DNA from: Rhodovibrionaceae bacterium
GTDB taxonomy: Bacteria; Pseudomonadota; Alphaproteobacteria; Kiloniellales; DSM-21159
NCBI GenBank assembly: GCA_028279885.1
Contig: JANQMX010000060.1
Coordinates: forward strand, 124,001 to 188,000
Length of the DNA stretch: 64,000 nucleotides
Direction: 5' to 3'
The notes beneath the pieces are model-generated. The model was not told the origin of the DNA and made no database searches. It worked only from the letters and a program-made list of their open reading frames with translations. Positions 24,004-33,612 of this stretch are shown here, one piece after another. The position numbers and the translations under genes are program-made. Every line of letters starts with the position of its first letter. The stretch's first letter is position 1.

Positions 24004-24714
24004 ATGCTTGAAGCCGTGCCGGTGGAATTCGACAACGCTGACGTTGAGATCATTGAGTACATCACCGAGAACAAGCTGTCGAAGACCTCGACCGAGCGGA
24101 TCGTGGCGACGATCAACGCCTGCAAGCACGCTGTGAGCGCGCAGATCGAGGGCGATTTCGTCGAGTGCGGCGTTTGGCGTGGCGGCAACGCGATCGCGGC
24201 AAAGAAGACGTTTGAGCGGCTCGGCTCCGACAAGACCGTCTATCTGTTCGATACCTTTACCGGCATGACGGCGCCAGGCGATCATGACAAGACCGCCTAC
24301 AATCCGAAATCGGCCGATGAGCGCTTCGAGGAGGCGAGCCGGGACGGCTATAGAGATTGGAACTACGCCTCGCTCGAAGAGGTGAAAGACAATTTCGCAC
24401 GGTCCGGCGTCGACAGCAGCGGGATACGCTTTGTCCAAGGCGACGTGCTGCAGACCTTGGCTGTCGAAGAGAACCTGCCGCAGTGCATTTCCGTCCTTCG
24501 GCTCGATACGGACTGGTACGAGTCCACCAAGGTCGAGCTTGAGCGCCTCTATCCTAGGCTCACGATCGGCGGCAGCATCCTGATCGACGACTACGGGCAC
24601 TGGGAAGGGGCCCGGAAAGCCGTCGACGAGTACTTTGCAGGCATGGAGGCCAAGCGGCGCCCACTTCTGCACTATACCGACTATACCGGGCGCATGGGCG
24701 TCAAATGCTGCTAG
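24004..24714 (+). CDS. TylF/MycF-family SAM-dependent methyltransferase
   Basis: 236 residues from ATG 24004. GDFVECGVWRGGNAIAAKKT (about 50-70) is the SAM-binding loop of the TylF (macrocin O-methyltransferase) family; VYLFDTFTGMTAPG follows with the FDTF motif. LRLDTDWYESTKVELERLYP and GGSILIDDYGHWEGARKAVD carry the paired Asp ligands of the magnesium site. These enzymes methylate sugar hydroxyls of secondary metabolites or surface glycans. No other sugar or polyketide gene is adjacent, so the gene appears isolated. Family call strong, substrate unknown. Confidence 0.88.
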   Translation: MLEAVPVEFDNADVEIIEYITENKLSKTSTERIVATINACKHAVSAQIEGDFVECGVWRGGNAIAAKKTFERLGSDKTVYLFDTFTGMTAPGDHDKTAYNPKSADERFEEASRDGYRDWNYASLEEVKDNFARSGVDSSGIRFVQGDVLQTLAVEENLPQCISVLRLDTDWYESTKVELERLYPRLTIGGSILIDDYGHWEGARKAVDEYFAGMEAKRRPLLHYTDYTGRMGVKCC

Positions 24715-25187
24715 GCCGTGATGCTGTCGCATCCGTCGTAAGAGACGCCAACAGGGAGCATCACAAGTGAGCGAAAAGCTGAAGTCGGAAGACCTTGCAG
24801 CTCTCGACTCGATACCGTTTCTGTTCTGAGCCACCCTGTCCAAGCGCCCGGCCCGCTGCAGTGCCAAGAGGCGCGGCCGTCGCTCGTAGCCGCGGCGAAC
24901 CAGCAGCCCGACCATCGTGATCTCCTTGCGAATCAAGTCGGCTTGCCGTGCCAGGTTGCCGACGGATCCGCTCTGGCCGCCGACACGCAATCGACCCCTG
25001 ATGTGTCTCCCGTTAGGCTCCAGATCAGGCTGACCGTCGGTCGAAGGTCTCCCAGCGATGCAAAAGATTGCGCGAGCGCGGTACGGCTCGATAGAAAGTA
25101 TCGATCGTGAAAACCAGTGCGGCGTCGCATGGAGAACCGAATGCTCCGCCCTACCGGAGAGCGCAACCCGGACGCTTGCGCGCCAGC
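24715..25187. other. Intergenic region between methyltransferase and LysR gene
   Basis: 473 bp without a supported gene. Two small candidates exist: a 20-codon plus-strand frame GTG 24767 to TGA 24829 with GGGAG eight bases upstream (VSEKLKSEDLAALDSIPFLF), and a minus-strand ATG at 24913-24915 behind a perfect AAGGAG whose frame then runs antisense through the methyltransferase gene. Neither has recognisable homology. Confidence 0.35.
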
Positions 25188-26075
25188 ATGCCTGAGCTAA
25201 GGGACATGGAGTTGCTTGCCGCGCTCGCGCGGCACCGGCATTTTGCGCGGGCGGCGGCAGAGTGCGGCATTTCCCAGCCTGCCTTCTCCGCGCGTATCCG
25301 GAACCTGGAGCTCGATCTCGGGGCGCCGATCGTCAAGCGCGGCAATCGCTTCATGGGCTTTACGCAAGAAGGCGAGATCGCCCTCAAATGGGCGCATCAG
25401 ATGATCGCCGACGCGCGCGGCCTGCGACAGGAGGTGGGACAGGCGAGAGGTATCCTCTCGGGCCAGCTCACGATCGGCGCCGTGCCGACCGCCTTGACCT
25501 TCGCCGCCAACGTCGCGGCCCGCTTGCGCAACGACCACCCAGGCCTGACGATTCAGGTCTATTCCCACTCATCGGCAGAGATCTCCCAGGGTCTCGAGGA
25601 CTTTTCGCTGGATGCGGGCTTTACCTATCTCGAGAGCGCGCTGCCCGCCGCAAGCTCCGCCAAGCACGTCTACGACGAGCGCTACGATCTGCTGGTGCCG
25701 CCGGCGCTGGCACCCGACGTGCAAGACGAGATCACCTGGCGCGCCGCCGCCGAGCTGCCGCTTTGCCTCCTCACACGCAACATGCTGAACAGGCAGATCA
25801 TCGATAGCGCCTTCAAAGCGGCCGACGCCGAACCGAACTTTATCATGGAAACCAATGCCTTCACCGTGGCACTGGTCCAGGTGATCAACGGCGCGGCCGC
25901 GACGATCGCACCCGAGCTGCTGGTCGAGAGCTTTCCCCTGGCGGCCGACATCCGCAGTCTCCCGCTGATCGAGCCAAAGATCGAAAAGCCGATCGGCGTT
26001 GTTGTATCCGAGCGCGAGCCCGTTCTGCCGGCCGTAGAGGCGCTGCTATCTTGCCTGAAGGGCGCGGCGCGATAA
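25188..26075 (+). CDS. LysR-family regulator, probable formate dehydrogenase activator (FdsR-like)
   Basis: 295 residues from ATG 25188; a GTG at 25107 adds 27 residues that do not fit the family, so the internal start is chosen although its ribosome binding site is weak. Helix-turn-helix at about 8-60 (ELLAALARHRHFARAAAECG, then ISQPAFSARIRNLELDLGAP). The effector domain follows (GQLTIGAVPTALTFAANVAA). It lies 90 bp upstream of and codirectional with the formate dehydrogenase genes. LysR regulators occupy this place in other fds operons, so control of that operon is inferred. Confidence 0.85.
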   Translation: MPELRDMELLAALARHRHFARAAAECGISQPAFSARIRNLELDLGAPIVKRGNRFMGFTQEGEIALKWAHQMIADARGLRQEVGQARGILSGQLTIGAVPTALTFAANVAARLRNDHPGLTIQVYSHSSAEISQGLEDFSLDAGFTYLESALPAASSAKHVYDERYDLLVPPALAPDVQDEITWRAAAELPLCLLTRNMLNRQIIDSAFKAADAEPNFIMETNAFTVALVQVINGAAATIAPELLVESFPLAADIRSLPLIEPKIEKPIGVVVSEREPVLPAVEALLSCLKGAAR

Positions 26076-26165
26076 CCCCAGCCGAAGGCGCCATCAGCGA
26101 ATACGATTTGTCACCGATCAGGGGGAATCCGACACTGAATCTCTCAATTGAAGAGGTTCCGCCCG

Positions 26166-27872
26166 ATGAGCCCGTTTGATGGCCCCTCCAATGACGATTC
26201 CGGCGTCTGGAAGTCCGGACGCGGCAAGGGGCGTCGGACGCCCAAGGGCCGGCAGCTCGACGACGAAGCGCTGGCGGAGGTGCGGAGCCTACTGGGTGCT
26301 CGGCCCCGGCGACGCGATCTTCTCATCGAGTTTCTTCACCTGATCCAGGATAGCTATGGATGCCTTTCGGCGGCGCATCTTCGCGCCCTGGCCGAGGAAA
26401 TGCGGCTGGCTCAAGCCGAAATCTACGAGGTCGCCACTTTTTACGCGCACTTCGACGTGGTTAAGGAAGGTGAAGAGGCGCCCCCGGCCATCACCATTCG
26501 CGTCTGCGATTCTCTCTCCTGCGAGCTGGCCGGCGCGCAGGACCTGCTAGAGGCCTTGGGAAAGATCTATGGCGGAGGCGGCGAGGTGCGCGTTCTACGC
26601 GCGCCCTGCATGGGCCGCTGCGATACGGCGCCGACCTTGGAGATCGGCCACAACCACATCGACCACGCGACGCCTGAGAAGGTCGCCGAAGCCATCGACG
26701 CCGCGGATTTCCATGCGCATGTCCCCGAGTACGAGCGGCTCGCCGCCTACCGCGCCGCCGGTGGCTATGTAGAGCTCGAAGCGTTGCGCGGCGGCGCGCG
26801 CTCGCATGAGCAGGTTCAGCACGCGCTGCTGGAGGCCGGCTTGCGCGGCCTTGGCGGCGCCGGCTTCCCCTCGGGGCGCAAATGGTCGTTCGTGCGCGCC
26901 GAGCCGGGGCCTCGCTATCTCGCGGTCAACGGCGACGAGGGCGAGCCCGGCACCTTCAAGGACCGCTACTACCTGGAGCGCGAGCCGCACGTCTTCCTCG
27001 AGGGCATGCTGATTGCAGCCTGGGCGGTCGAGGCCGAGACCTGCTTCATCTATATGCGCGACGAGTATCCCGCCGTTCTGGCAATCCTGGCTGAGGAGAT
27101 CAGGGCACTGGAAAAGGCCGGCATTGTCGCCCCGGGATACATCGATCTGCGTCGCGGCGCTGGCGCCTATATCTGCGGCGAAGAGAGCGCCATGATCGAG
27201 TCGATCGAGGGCAAGCGGGGTCTGCCGCGCCACCGCCCGCCCTTCGTCGCCAAGGTCGGCGTCTTCGACCGTCCGACGCTGGTTCACAACGTCGAGACGC
27301 TCTATTGGGTGTCCAAGATCGCGCGCCATGGGCCCGAGGTGCTGAACGCCCACGAGAAGAACGGACGGAAAGGCTTGCGATCCTATTCCGTCTCGGGCCG
27401 TGTCCGTGAGCCGGGGGTCAAGCTGCTGCCGGCGGGTTCGACCATACGCGACGTGATCGAGGCCTGCGGAGGCATGGCGCCGGGCCACACGTTCAAAGCC
27501 TACCAGCCGGGCGGCCCGTCATCGGGGCTCTTGCCGGCCAGCATGGACGACATCCCACTCGACTTCGATACCCTGCAGCCGCATGGCTCCTTCATCGGCT
27601 CTGCCGCGGTCGTCGTGCTCTCCGACCAGGACCAGGCGCGTGATGCGGCGCTCAACATGCTGCGCTTTTTCGAGGACGAGAGCTGCGGACAGTGCACGCC
27701 CTGCCGGGTCGGCTGCGAAAAGGCCGTCAAGCTGATGCAGGCCGAGCGTTGGGACCAGGAGATTCTGCAGGACCTCTGCGAAACCATGGTCGACGCCTCG
27801 ATCTGCGGACTCGGCCAGGCAGCGCCAAATCCAATCCTGCTGACGATGAAGCACTTTCCCGACGAGGTCTGA
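26166..27872 (+). CDS. fdsB: NAD-dependent formate dehydrogenase, fused FdsG-FdsB (NuoE/NuoF-like) subunit
   Basis: 568 residues from ATG 26166 with AAGAGG nine bases upstream; the TTG at 26148 is rejected. Residues about 45-170 are a NuoE-like thioredoxin-fold domain with the [2Fe-2S] ligands in RVCDSLSCELAG and APCMGRCDTAP. Residues about 220-560 are NuoF-like: GLGGAGFPSGRKWSF and NGDEGEPGTFKDRYYLE bind FMN/NADH, and ESCGQCTPCRVGCEK plus the late Cys in DASICGLGQ bind [4Fe-4S]. In Cupriavidus and Rhodobacter FdsG and FdsB are separate; here they are one chain. It passes electrons from FdsA to NAD+ in the cytoplasm. The stop is 4 bp before the fdsA ATG. Confidence 0.9.
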   Translation: MSPFDGPSNDDSGVWKSGRGKGRRTPKGRQLDDEALAEVRSLLGARPRRRDLLIEFLHLIQDSYGCLSAAHLRALAEEMRLAQAEIYEVATFYAHFDVVKEGEEAPPAITIRVCDSLSCELAGAQDLLEALGKIYGGGGEVRVLRAPCMGRCDTAPTLEIGHNHIDHATPEKVAEAIDAADFHAHVPEYERLAAYRAAGGYVELEALRGGARSHEQVQHALLEAGLRGLGGAGFPSGRKWSFVRAEPGPRYLAVNGDEGEPGTFKDRYYLEREPHVFLEGMLIAAWAVEAETCFIYMRDEYPAVLAILAEEIRALEKAGIVAPGYIDLRRGAGAYICGEESAMIESIEGKRGLPRHRPPFVAKVGVFDRPTLVHNVETLYWVSKIARHGPEVLNAHEKNGRKGLRSYSVSGRVREPGVKLLPAGSTIRDVIEACGGMAPGHTFKAYQPGGPSSGLLPASMDDIPLDFDTLQPHGSFIGSAAVVVLSDQDQARDAALNMLRFFEDESCGQCTPCRVGCEKAVKLMQAERWDQEILQDLCETMVDASICGLGQAAPNPILLTMKHFPDEV

Positions 27873-27876
27873 AGCC

Positions 27877-30672
27877 ATGGCCGATGCAATCAAGTTCATG
27901 CTGGACGGTCGCGAGGTTCAGGCCGCGCCCGACGAGACCATCTGGCAGGTCGCCAAGCGCGAAGGCACCCTGATCCCGCACCTCTGCCACAAGGACTCCA
28001 CCGGCTACCGTTCGGACGGCAATTGCCGCGCTTGCATGGTCGAGATCGAGGGCGAGCGTGTGCTGGCTGCCTCCTGCCTGCGCGAACCGCAGGACGGCAT
28101 GGTGGTCAACACGCAAAACGAGCGCGCGACCAAGGCGCGTAAGATGGTGATGGAACTGCTGGTGACCGACCAGCCGCCGCGCGAGGTTGCCCACGATTCC
28201 TCGTCCCATCTCTGGGATATGGCGGACGCGCAGGGCGTGTCCGAGTCGCGCTTTCCGAGGCTCGATCAGGAGCAGGTCCCGCTTCTTGATGCCTCCCACG
28301 TTGCCATGAGCGTCAACCTGGACGCCTGCATCCACTGCAATCTCTGTGTTCGCGCTTGCCGTGAAGTGCAGGTCAACGATGTCATCGGTATGGCCGGGCG
28401 TGGGCATAACTCGCAGATTGTCTTCGACATGAGCGATCCCATGGGCCAGTCCACCTGCGTCGCGTGTGGCGAGTGCGTGCAGGCTTGCCCGACAGGTGCG
28501 TTGATGCCGGCGAGCGCCCTCGACGAGGCGCAGCAAGGCGACTCCCGCGCCTACGACCGTGAGGTCGAGAGCGTTTGTCCTTATTGCGGCGTCGGCTGCC
28601 AGCTCAGCTTGAAGGTCCGCAACGAGGACGGCGTCGACAAGATCGCGTGGGTCGAAGGCATCGAGGGACCGGCCAACGAGAATCGCCTTTGCGTGAAGGG
28701 GCGTTTCGGCTTCGACTATGTCGCCCACCCGCATCGCCTGACCAAGCCGCTGATCCGTCGCGACGACGCCCCGAGCAAGGGATTGAACGTCAACCCGGAG
28801 CACTGGCGCTCTCATTTCCGCGAGGCCACCTGGGAAGAGGCGCTGGAGGTTGCCGCGGGCGGCTTGGCGCGCTTACGTGACGATCGTGGGACGCGCGTCG
28901 CCGGTTTCGGCTCGGCCAAGTGCTCGAACGAAGAGGCCTATCTCTTCCAGAAGCTCATCCGCCAGGGCTTCGGCCACAACAACGTCGATCACTGTACCCG
29001 GCTGTGCCACGCGTCTTCGGTCGCCGCCCTTATGGAGAACATCGGCTCGGGTGCCGTGACGGTCACGTTCAACGAGATCGAGAACGCCGACGTCGCCATC
29101 ATGATCGGCTGCAATCCGACAGAGAATCATCCTGTCGCAGCGACTTACTTCAAACAGTTCGCCAAGCGGGGCGGCAAGCTGATCGTCATGGACCCGCGGG
29201 GGCAGGGCTTGAAGCGCTATGCCTCGCACATGCTTCAGTTCCGTCCCGGCACCGACGTCGCCATGCTGAATGCCATCATGCATGTGATCGTCGAAGACGG
29301 GCTCTACGACCGCCAGTACATCGAGGCGATGACCGAGGACTTCGACGAGATGCGCGAGCATCTCAAAGGCTTCTCGCCCGAGAAAATGTCTGAGATCTGT
29401 GGCATCGACGCAGCCGTGCTGCGCGATGTGGCGCATACCTTCGCCCGCGCGAACGCCGGCATGATCTTCTGGGGCATGGGCATCTCTCAGCACATCCACG
29501 GCACGGACAACTCCCGCTGCCTGATTTCGCTGGCGCTTATGTGTGGTCATGTCGGGCGCCCCGGCACCGGGTTGCATCCCCTGCGCGGGCAGAACAACGT
29601 GCAGGGCGCCTCCGATGCCGGCCTCATTCCGATGTTCTTGCCCGACTACCAATCGGTTGCCGATGACGGCGTGCGCTCGGCCTTCAGCGAGATCTGGGAC
29701 TCCGGCGACTGGTCGAACCAGAAGGGACTGACGGTCGTCGAGATCATGCACGCCATTCACGACGGTGACATTCAGGGCATGTACATCCTGGGTGAGAACC
29801 CGGCCATGTCCGACCCCGACGTGGAGCATGCGCGCGCCGCGCTGGCGAAGCTCGATCACCTGGTCGTCCAGGATATCTTTCTGACCGAGACGGCCAACTA
29901 TGCCGACGTCATCCTGCCGGCAAGCGCATGGGCGGAGAAGACCGGAACCGTCACCAATACCAACCGGCAGGTTCAGATGGGCCGGCCCGCCGTGGCGCCC
30001 CCGGGGGAAGCCAAGGAGGACTGGTGGATCGTGACCCAACTAGCCCGGAAGCTGGGCCTTGATTGGACCTACGAGCATCCCTCCGAGGTCTTTGCCGAGA
30101 TGAAGAGGTCGATGCAGTCGCTCGACAACATCACTTGGGAGCGGCTGGAAGCACAGAACGCCGTGACCTACCCCTCGCTCTCGCCGGAGGATCCGGGACA
30201 AGCCATCGTCTTCGGTGACAGCTTCCCACGCGCCGAGGGCCGGGCGAAGTTCACGCCGGCCTCGGTGCTCCCGCCTGCGGAAAGCCCGGACAGCGAGTTC
30301 CCGATGATCCTGACCACGGGGCGGCAGCTGGAGCATTGGCATACCGGCAGCATGACCCGCCGGGCCAGCGTGCTGGACTGGGCCGAGCCGGAGGCGAACG
30401 CTTCGCTCCACCCGCGTACGCTGCGTGCCATGGGCGTGGAACCGGGCGGGATGATCCGCATCGAAACCCGCCGCGGCGCCATTGAGATCATGGCCCGTGC
30501 CGACCGCGCCGTGGCCGAGGACATGGTTTTCGTGCCCTTCGCCTACGTCGAGGCCGCGGCGAACGTGCTGACCAACCCGCAGCTCGACCCCTACGGCAAG
30601 ATTCCGGAGTTCAAGTTCTCCGCCTGCCGGGTCGAAAAGGTGGCCGGCGACCAGATCATGGCTGCGGAGTAG
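27877..30672 (+). CDS. fdsA: Formate dehydrogenase alpha subunit (molybdenum, NAD-linked)
   Basis: 931 residues. The N-terminal [2Fe-2S] domain has HLCHKDSTGYRSDGNCRACM; two ferredoxin-type clusters follow (CIHCNLCVRACREVQ and CVACGECVQACPTGAL). The catalytic part starts with the [4Fe-4S] motif CPYCGVGCQLSL (about 232). NNVDHCTRLCHASSVAAL holds the metal-ligand Cys (cysteine, not selenocysteine) followed by the catalytic His; NPTENHPV and MGISQHIHGTDNSRCL are cofactor-binding. The C-terminal molybdopterin-dinucleotide domain (LTTGRQLEHWHTGSMTRRAS) closes the protein. It oxidises formate to CO2. The small FdsD and the chaperone FdsC/FdhD do not follow and are absent from the window. Confidence 0.93.
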   Translation: MADAIKFMLDGREVQAAPDETIWQVAKREGTLIPHLCHKDSTGYRSDGNCRACMVEIEGERVLAASCLREPQDGMVVNTQNERATKARKMVMELLVTDQPPREVAHDSSSHLWDMADAQGVSESRFPRLDQEQVPLLDASHVAMSVNLDACIHCNLCVRACREVQVNDVIGMAGRGHNSQIVFDMSDPMGQSTCVACGECVQACPTGALMPASALDEAQQGDSRAYDREVESVCPYCGVGCQLSLKVRNEDGVDKIAWVEGIEGPANENRLCVKGRFGFDYVAHPHRLTKPLIRRDDAPSKGLNVNPEHWRSHFREATWEEALEVAAGGLARLRDDRGTRVAGFGSAKCSNEEAYLFQKLIRQGFGHNNVDHCTRLCHASSVAALMENIGSGAVTVTFNEIENADVAIMIGCNPTENHPVAATYFKQFAKRGGKLIVMDPRGQGLKRYASHMLQFRPGTDVAMLNAIMHVIVEDGLYDRQYIEAMTEDFDEMREHLKGFSPEKMSEICGIDAAVLRDVAHTFARANAGMIFWGMGISQHIHGTDNSRCLISLALMCGHVGRPGTGLHPLRGQNNVQGASDAGLIPMFLPDYQSVADDGVRSAFSEIWDSGDWSNQKGLTVVEIMHAIHDGDIQGMYILGENPAMSDPDVEHARAALAKLDHLVVQDIFLTETANYADVILPASAWAEKTGTVTNTNRQVQMGRPAVAPPGEAKEDWWIVTQLARKLGLDWTYEHPSEVFAEMKRSMQSLDNITWERLEAQNAVTYPSLSPEDPGQAIVFGDSFPRAEGRAKFTPASVLPPAESPDSEFPMILTTGRQLEHWHTGSMTRRASVLDWAEPEANASLHPRTLRAMGVEPGGMIRIETRRGAIEIMARADRAVAEDMVFVPFAYVEAAANVLTNPQLDPYGKIPEFKFSACRVEKVAGDQIMAAE

Positions 30673-30993
30673 CCTGCCAAGCGTATCTTGACCTCCGGCC
30701 GGCAGCCGAGCGCTGGCAAGAGCGTGAGTTCACAACCAGGCGGCGGCGTCGCACTGCAGTCTGCGGCATGGTGCCACATATGAAGCTATCCGGCAGAGGG
30801 ATGCGGGTGCGAGAGGCCGAGGGGCGGCGCGGCTAAGCCCGCATGTATCGGTCGTTTCCAAAGCGTCGCGGGCATGGCAGCCGTATCCTTGCGTGGCAGC
30901 CGGTAGGCCGGTGTTCGCCGGGCGGAGCCATGGCAGGCGCCGCCATATATCCCTACATCCAGCGTGGGAAAGAACATACGGGAGGCCCACGCT
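30673..30993. other. Intergenic region after fdsA
   Basis: 321 bp with no supported gene; in particular no FdsD-sized frame with homology. GGAGG at 30981-30985 is the ribosome binding site of the following dehydrogenase. No strong terminator hairpin was found. Confidence 0.4.
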
Positions 30994-32070
30994 GTGGCAG
31001 AGACAATGAAAGCGACGTTGTTTATCGAGCCGGGACGCATTGCGCTCGATGACAAGCCGATCCCCGAGGTCGGCGCCAACGACGCTTTGGTGCGCATCAC
31101 CACCACGACGATCTGCGGCACCGACGTCCATATTCTCAAAGGCGAGTATCCGGTCGAAAAGGGGCTGACCATCGGCCACGAGCCTGTCGGCGTGATCGAG
31201 AAGCTGGGCGCCAACGTGCACGGCTACGAAGAAGGCGAGCGGGTGATCGCCGGCGCCATCTGCCCCAGCGGGCACTCCTTCGCCTGCCTCGACGGTCTGC
31301 ATGCCCAAGACGGCCAAAGCAGCCCGCATGGTTTGAAGCCCATGGGCGGCTGGCGCTTCGGCAACACTATCGACGGCACCCAAGCCGAGTACGTCCTCGT
31401 CCCCGATGCCATGGCGAACCTGGCGCGTGTGCCGGACGGACTGACCGACGAGCAGGTGTTGATGTGCCCCGATATCATGTCGACAGGCTTCGCCGGCGCG
31501 GAGAATGCCGGCATCAAGATCGGCGATACGGTCGCCGTCTTCGCTGAAGGGCCGATCGGTCTCTGCGCGACCGCAGGGGCAAAGCTCAAGGGCGCGACGA
31601 CGATCATCGGCGTCGACACGGTGGCCGAGCGATTGGACATCGCCAAGCGTATGGGCGCCGATCACGTGATCGATTTCAACAAGGTCGACCCGGTGGACGA
31701 GATTCTCCGGATTACCGATGGCCGCGGTGTCGACGTGGCGATCGAGGCGCTGGGGCTGCAGCAGACTTTCGAGAGCTGTTTGCGGGTGCTCAAACCCGGC
31801 GGCACCCTGTCGAGCCTCGGCGTCTACTCTGGCGACCTGACCTTGCCGCTCGGGGCGTTCAATGCCGGTCTGGGCGACAACAAGATCATCACCTCGCTCT
31901 GCCCGGGCGGTAAGGAACGGATGCGCCGGCTGATGAACGTGATCGAAAGCGGCCGCGTCGATCTCGAGCCGCTGGTTACCCACCGCTTCAAACTCGACGA
32001 CATTATCGAAGCCTACGATCTCTTCTCCCATCAGAGCGACGGTGTGCTCAAGGTTGCCATCACTCCGTGA
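30994..32070 (+). CDS. Zinc-dependent alcohol dehydrogenase (MDR family, TbADH-like)
   Basis: 358 residues if the GTG at 30994 is used (GGAGG eight bases upstream); ATG 31006 gives MKATLFIEPG. The catalytic zinc ligands are Cys in TTICGTDVHIL, His-Glu in IGHEPVG and Asp in CPDIMSTGF, the Cys-His-Asp set of the Thermoanaerobacter-type secondary alcohol dehydrogenases. The four-Cys structural zinc loop is missing, as in that group. The cofactor motif is AEGPIGLCATAGAKLKGA, a variant of GxGxxG, with GVDTV following. It reversibly oxidises short alcohols with NAD(P). It follows the formate dehydrogenase genes, but the 321 bp gap makes a shared operon uncertain. Confidence 0.9.
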   Translation: MAETMKATLFIEPGRIALDDKPIPEVGANDALVRITTTTICGTDVHILKGEYPVEKGLTIGHEPVGVIEKLGANVHGYEEGERVIAGAICPSGHSFACLDGLHAQDGQSSPHGLKPMGGWRFGNTIDGTQAEYVLVPDAMANLARVPDGLTDEQVLMCPDIMSTGFAGAENAGIKIGDTVAVFAEGPIGLCATAGAKLKGATTIIGVDTVAERLDIAKRMGADHVIDFNKVDPVDEILRITDGRGVDVAIEALGLQQTFESCLRVLKPGGTLSSLGVYSGDLTLPLGAFNAGLGDNKIITSLCPGGKERMRRLMNVIESGRVDLEPLVTHRFKLDDIIEAYDLFSHQSDGVLKVAITP

Positions 32071-32169
32071 GAGCGGGCCACGATCGCGTCTCGGTTCGGC
32101 TCGTTTGCCATCGAAGGGTGATTCTACCTACCGGCCGGCGCCCGGCTGTCGCAAAGCGCTCTCGCTGAG

Positions 32170-33324
32170 TTACTTCAGCCGCTCCAACAGTTTAACCCAC
32201 ATCTTCGTTCGCGGTACGAGAGATGAGATAAGTATGTACTCATCGAGGGTATGGGCGCCGGCACCGTCGGCGCCCATACCGTCCAGGGTCGGGATGCCCA
32301 TCGCGCCTGAGAAATTGCCGTCTGAGCCACCGCCAGTGAGGGGTGTGTACTGCAGGTCGAAGTCATGTTCGAGGCAGGCCGCACGAGCGAACTCGAACAA
32401 CGCTCGTCCGCTGTCAGACATCTCATAGGGCGGACGATTCATGCCGCCGCTGACCTCCAGCGTGACGTCGGGGTCATAGGGTTTCAGATTGAGGATCTTC
32501 TGACAGAACTCTTCGCCATCCTCCGCCGTGATCACACGCAGGTCGACTTGGGCTTCGCATTCGCGAGGGACCACGTTGGTCCCGGTGCCGCCTTTGATGG
32601 TCCCCACGCTTAATGTCACGCCACGTTCGTAGTCCGTCATCGCCTCGATCTCCAAGACGTGACGGGCAATCTCCTTGATCGCACTGCGTCCATCGGCATG
32701 ACTGGCCCCGGCATGTGCGGGACGACCCGTCGCGCGCAGCGTAAAGAACGCCGCGCCTTTCCGGGCCACAACGACTTTGCCGCCGTGGCGCGCAGGCTCC
32801 CCGACGAGCACGTACTTCGCTTTGGCAGCCTCCGCTTCGATGTACTTGCGGGTGAAGGGGCTTCCCACTTCCTCCTCTGGAATGAACATGAAGGTGACAG
32901 GAAGATTGGGCTTTCGTTCAAACCGGTGAAGATGGCGGTAGGCGTACAAGCCCATGAAGGTGCCGGCCTTCATGTCGTAAATGCCGGGCCCATAGAGCCG
33001 GTCGCCCTCGCGTCGGAGCGGGTTGTCCCCTTCCTTCGTGCCGATGGGATGAACGGTGTCGATATGGCCTAGAACCAGAATGCCGGGCCCATCTACGTCG
33101 TTGTCGCCACTGCGGGAGATGACGAGGTCCGCCCAGCCATCCTCGCCGGGGATGCGTTCGACGGCAAGACCGACGTCCTGGCATTCGGAAACGACCCTGT
33201 CGGCCATGCGGTTTACGGCCGCCTGATCGTCACTCGGACTCTCGATCGCAACCCATTCACTGATGCCATTGACCAGCTCTTCGGCATCGATTTGCGGCTC
33301 GTTTGGAAGACTGTCGGGCGGCAC
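32170..33324 (-). CDS. M20 metallopeptidase (glutamate carboxypeptidase / ArgE-DapE group)
   Basis: 384 residues, no signal peptide. Zinc ligands and catalytic residues are visible in order: VLGHIDTVHPIG (His, catalytic Asp), YGPGIYDMKAGT (bridging Asp), FIPEEEVGSP (general base Glu and zinc Glu) and the late GAGAHTLDEYI (His). The dimerisation domain lies between, at about 185-295 (RKGAAFFTLRATGRPAHAGA). Such cytoplasmic enzymes hydrolyse N-acyl amino acids or gamma/C-terminal glutamates; the sequence resembles carboxypeptidase G2-like members. It converges on the alcohol dehydrogenase gene. Its DNA is slightly less GC-rich than its neighbours. Confidence 0.9.
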   Translation of the reverse strand: MPPDSLPNEPQIDAEELVNGISEWVAIESPSDDQAAVNRMADRVVSECQDVGLAVERIPGEDGWADLVISRSGDNDVDGPGILVLGHIDTVHPIGTKEGDNPLRREGDRLYGPGIYDMKAGTFMGLYAYRHLHRFERKPNLPVTFMFIPEEEVGSPFTRKYIEAEAAKAKYVLVGEPARHGGKVVVARKGAAFFTLRATGRPAHAGASHADGRSAIKEIARHVLEIEAMTDYERGVTLSVGTIKGGTGTNVVPRECEAQVDLRVITAEDGEEFCQKILNLKPYDPDVTLEVSGGMNRPPYEMSDSGRALFEFARAACLEHDFDLQYTPLTGGGSDGNFSGAMGIPTLDGMGADGAGAHTLDEYILISSLVPRTKMWVKLLERLK

Positions 33325-33612
33325 GGCGTGTTCCTTCTCGTTATCTCTGAACGGACATAGTCGATTGGGCAGAGGTTTGTGTGGCTGTGTTGAGTACTAT
33401 CCTAGCTATGTCTGTCTCTTCATCCGGCCATCCTCTCAAGAGGCCAAGCCACCTGCAAACGCAGAGCGCTTGACCCTGATCACGGCCTGACATCATTCCG
33501 TTCACCCAATGCCGAAAGAGCCGAGCGTGCGCAGCTCAAGATTCTGGAACTGCCGACCAGGCAGGGCATTCTGCTCAAGCCCTGGAGCGACTAAGCCTTT
33601 CAAGCCGGCAAT

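Noticed and set aside
23827-24990. 387-codon minus-strand frame over the TylF-type gene, with an internal ATG behind AAGGAG
   Set aside because: The plus-strand methyltransferase motifs are clear. The good ribosome binding site is noted as a small-ORF possibility only.
28984-29010. Possible selenocysteine site in FdsA
   Set aside because: The codon at the metal-ligand position is TGC/TGT (Cys), not TGA; the enzyme is the cysteine type.
28873-30039. 388-codon minus-strand frame inside fdsA
   Set aside because: Shadow of the formate dehydrogenase gene, whose metal-binding motifs fix the true frame.
30730-32031. 433-codon minus-strand frame over the alcohol dehydrogenase gene
   Set aside because: The opposite strand carries intact zinc ligands and a cofactor motif; this frame has none.
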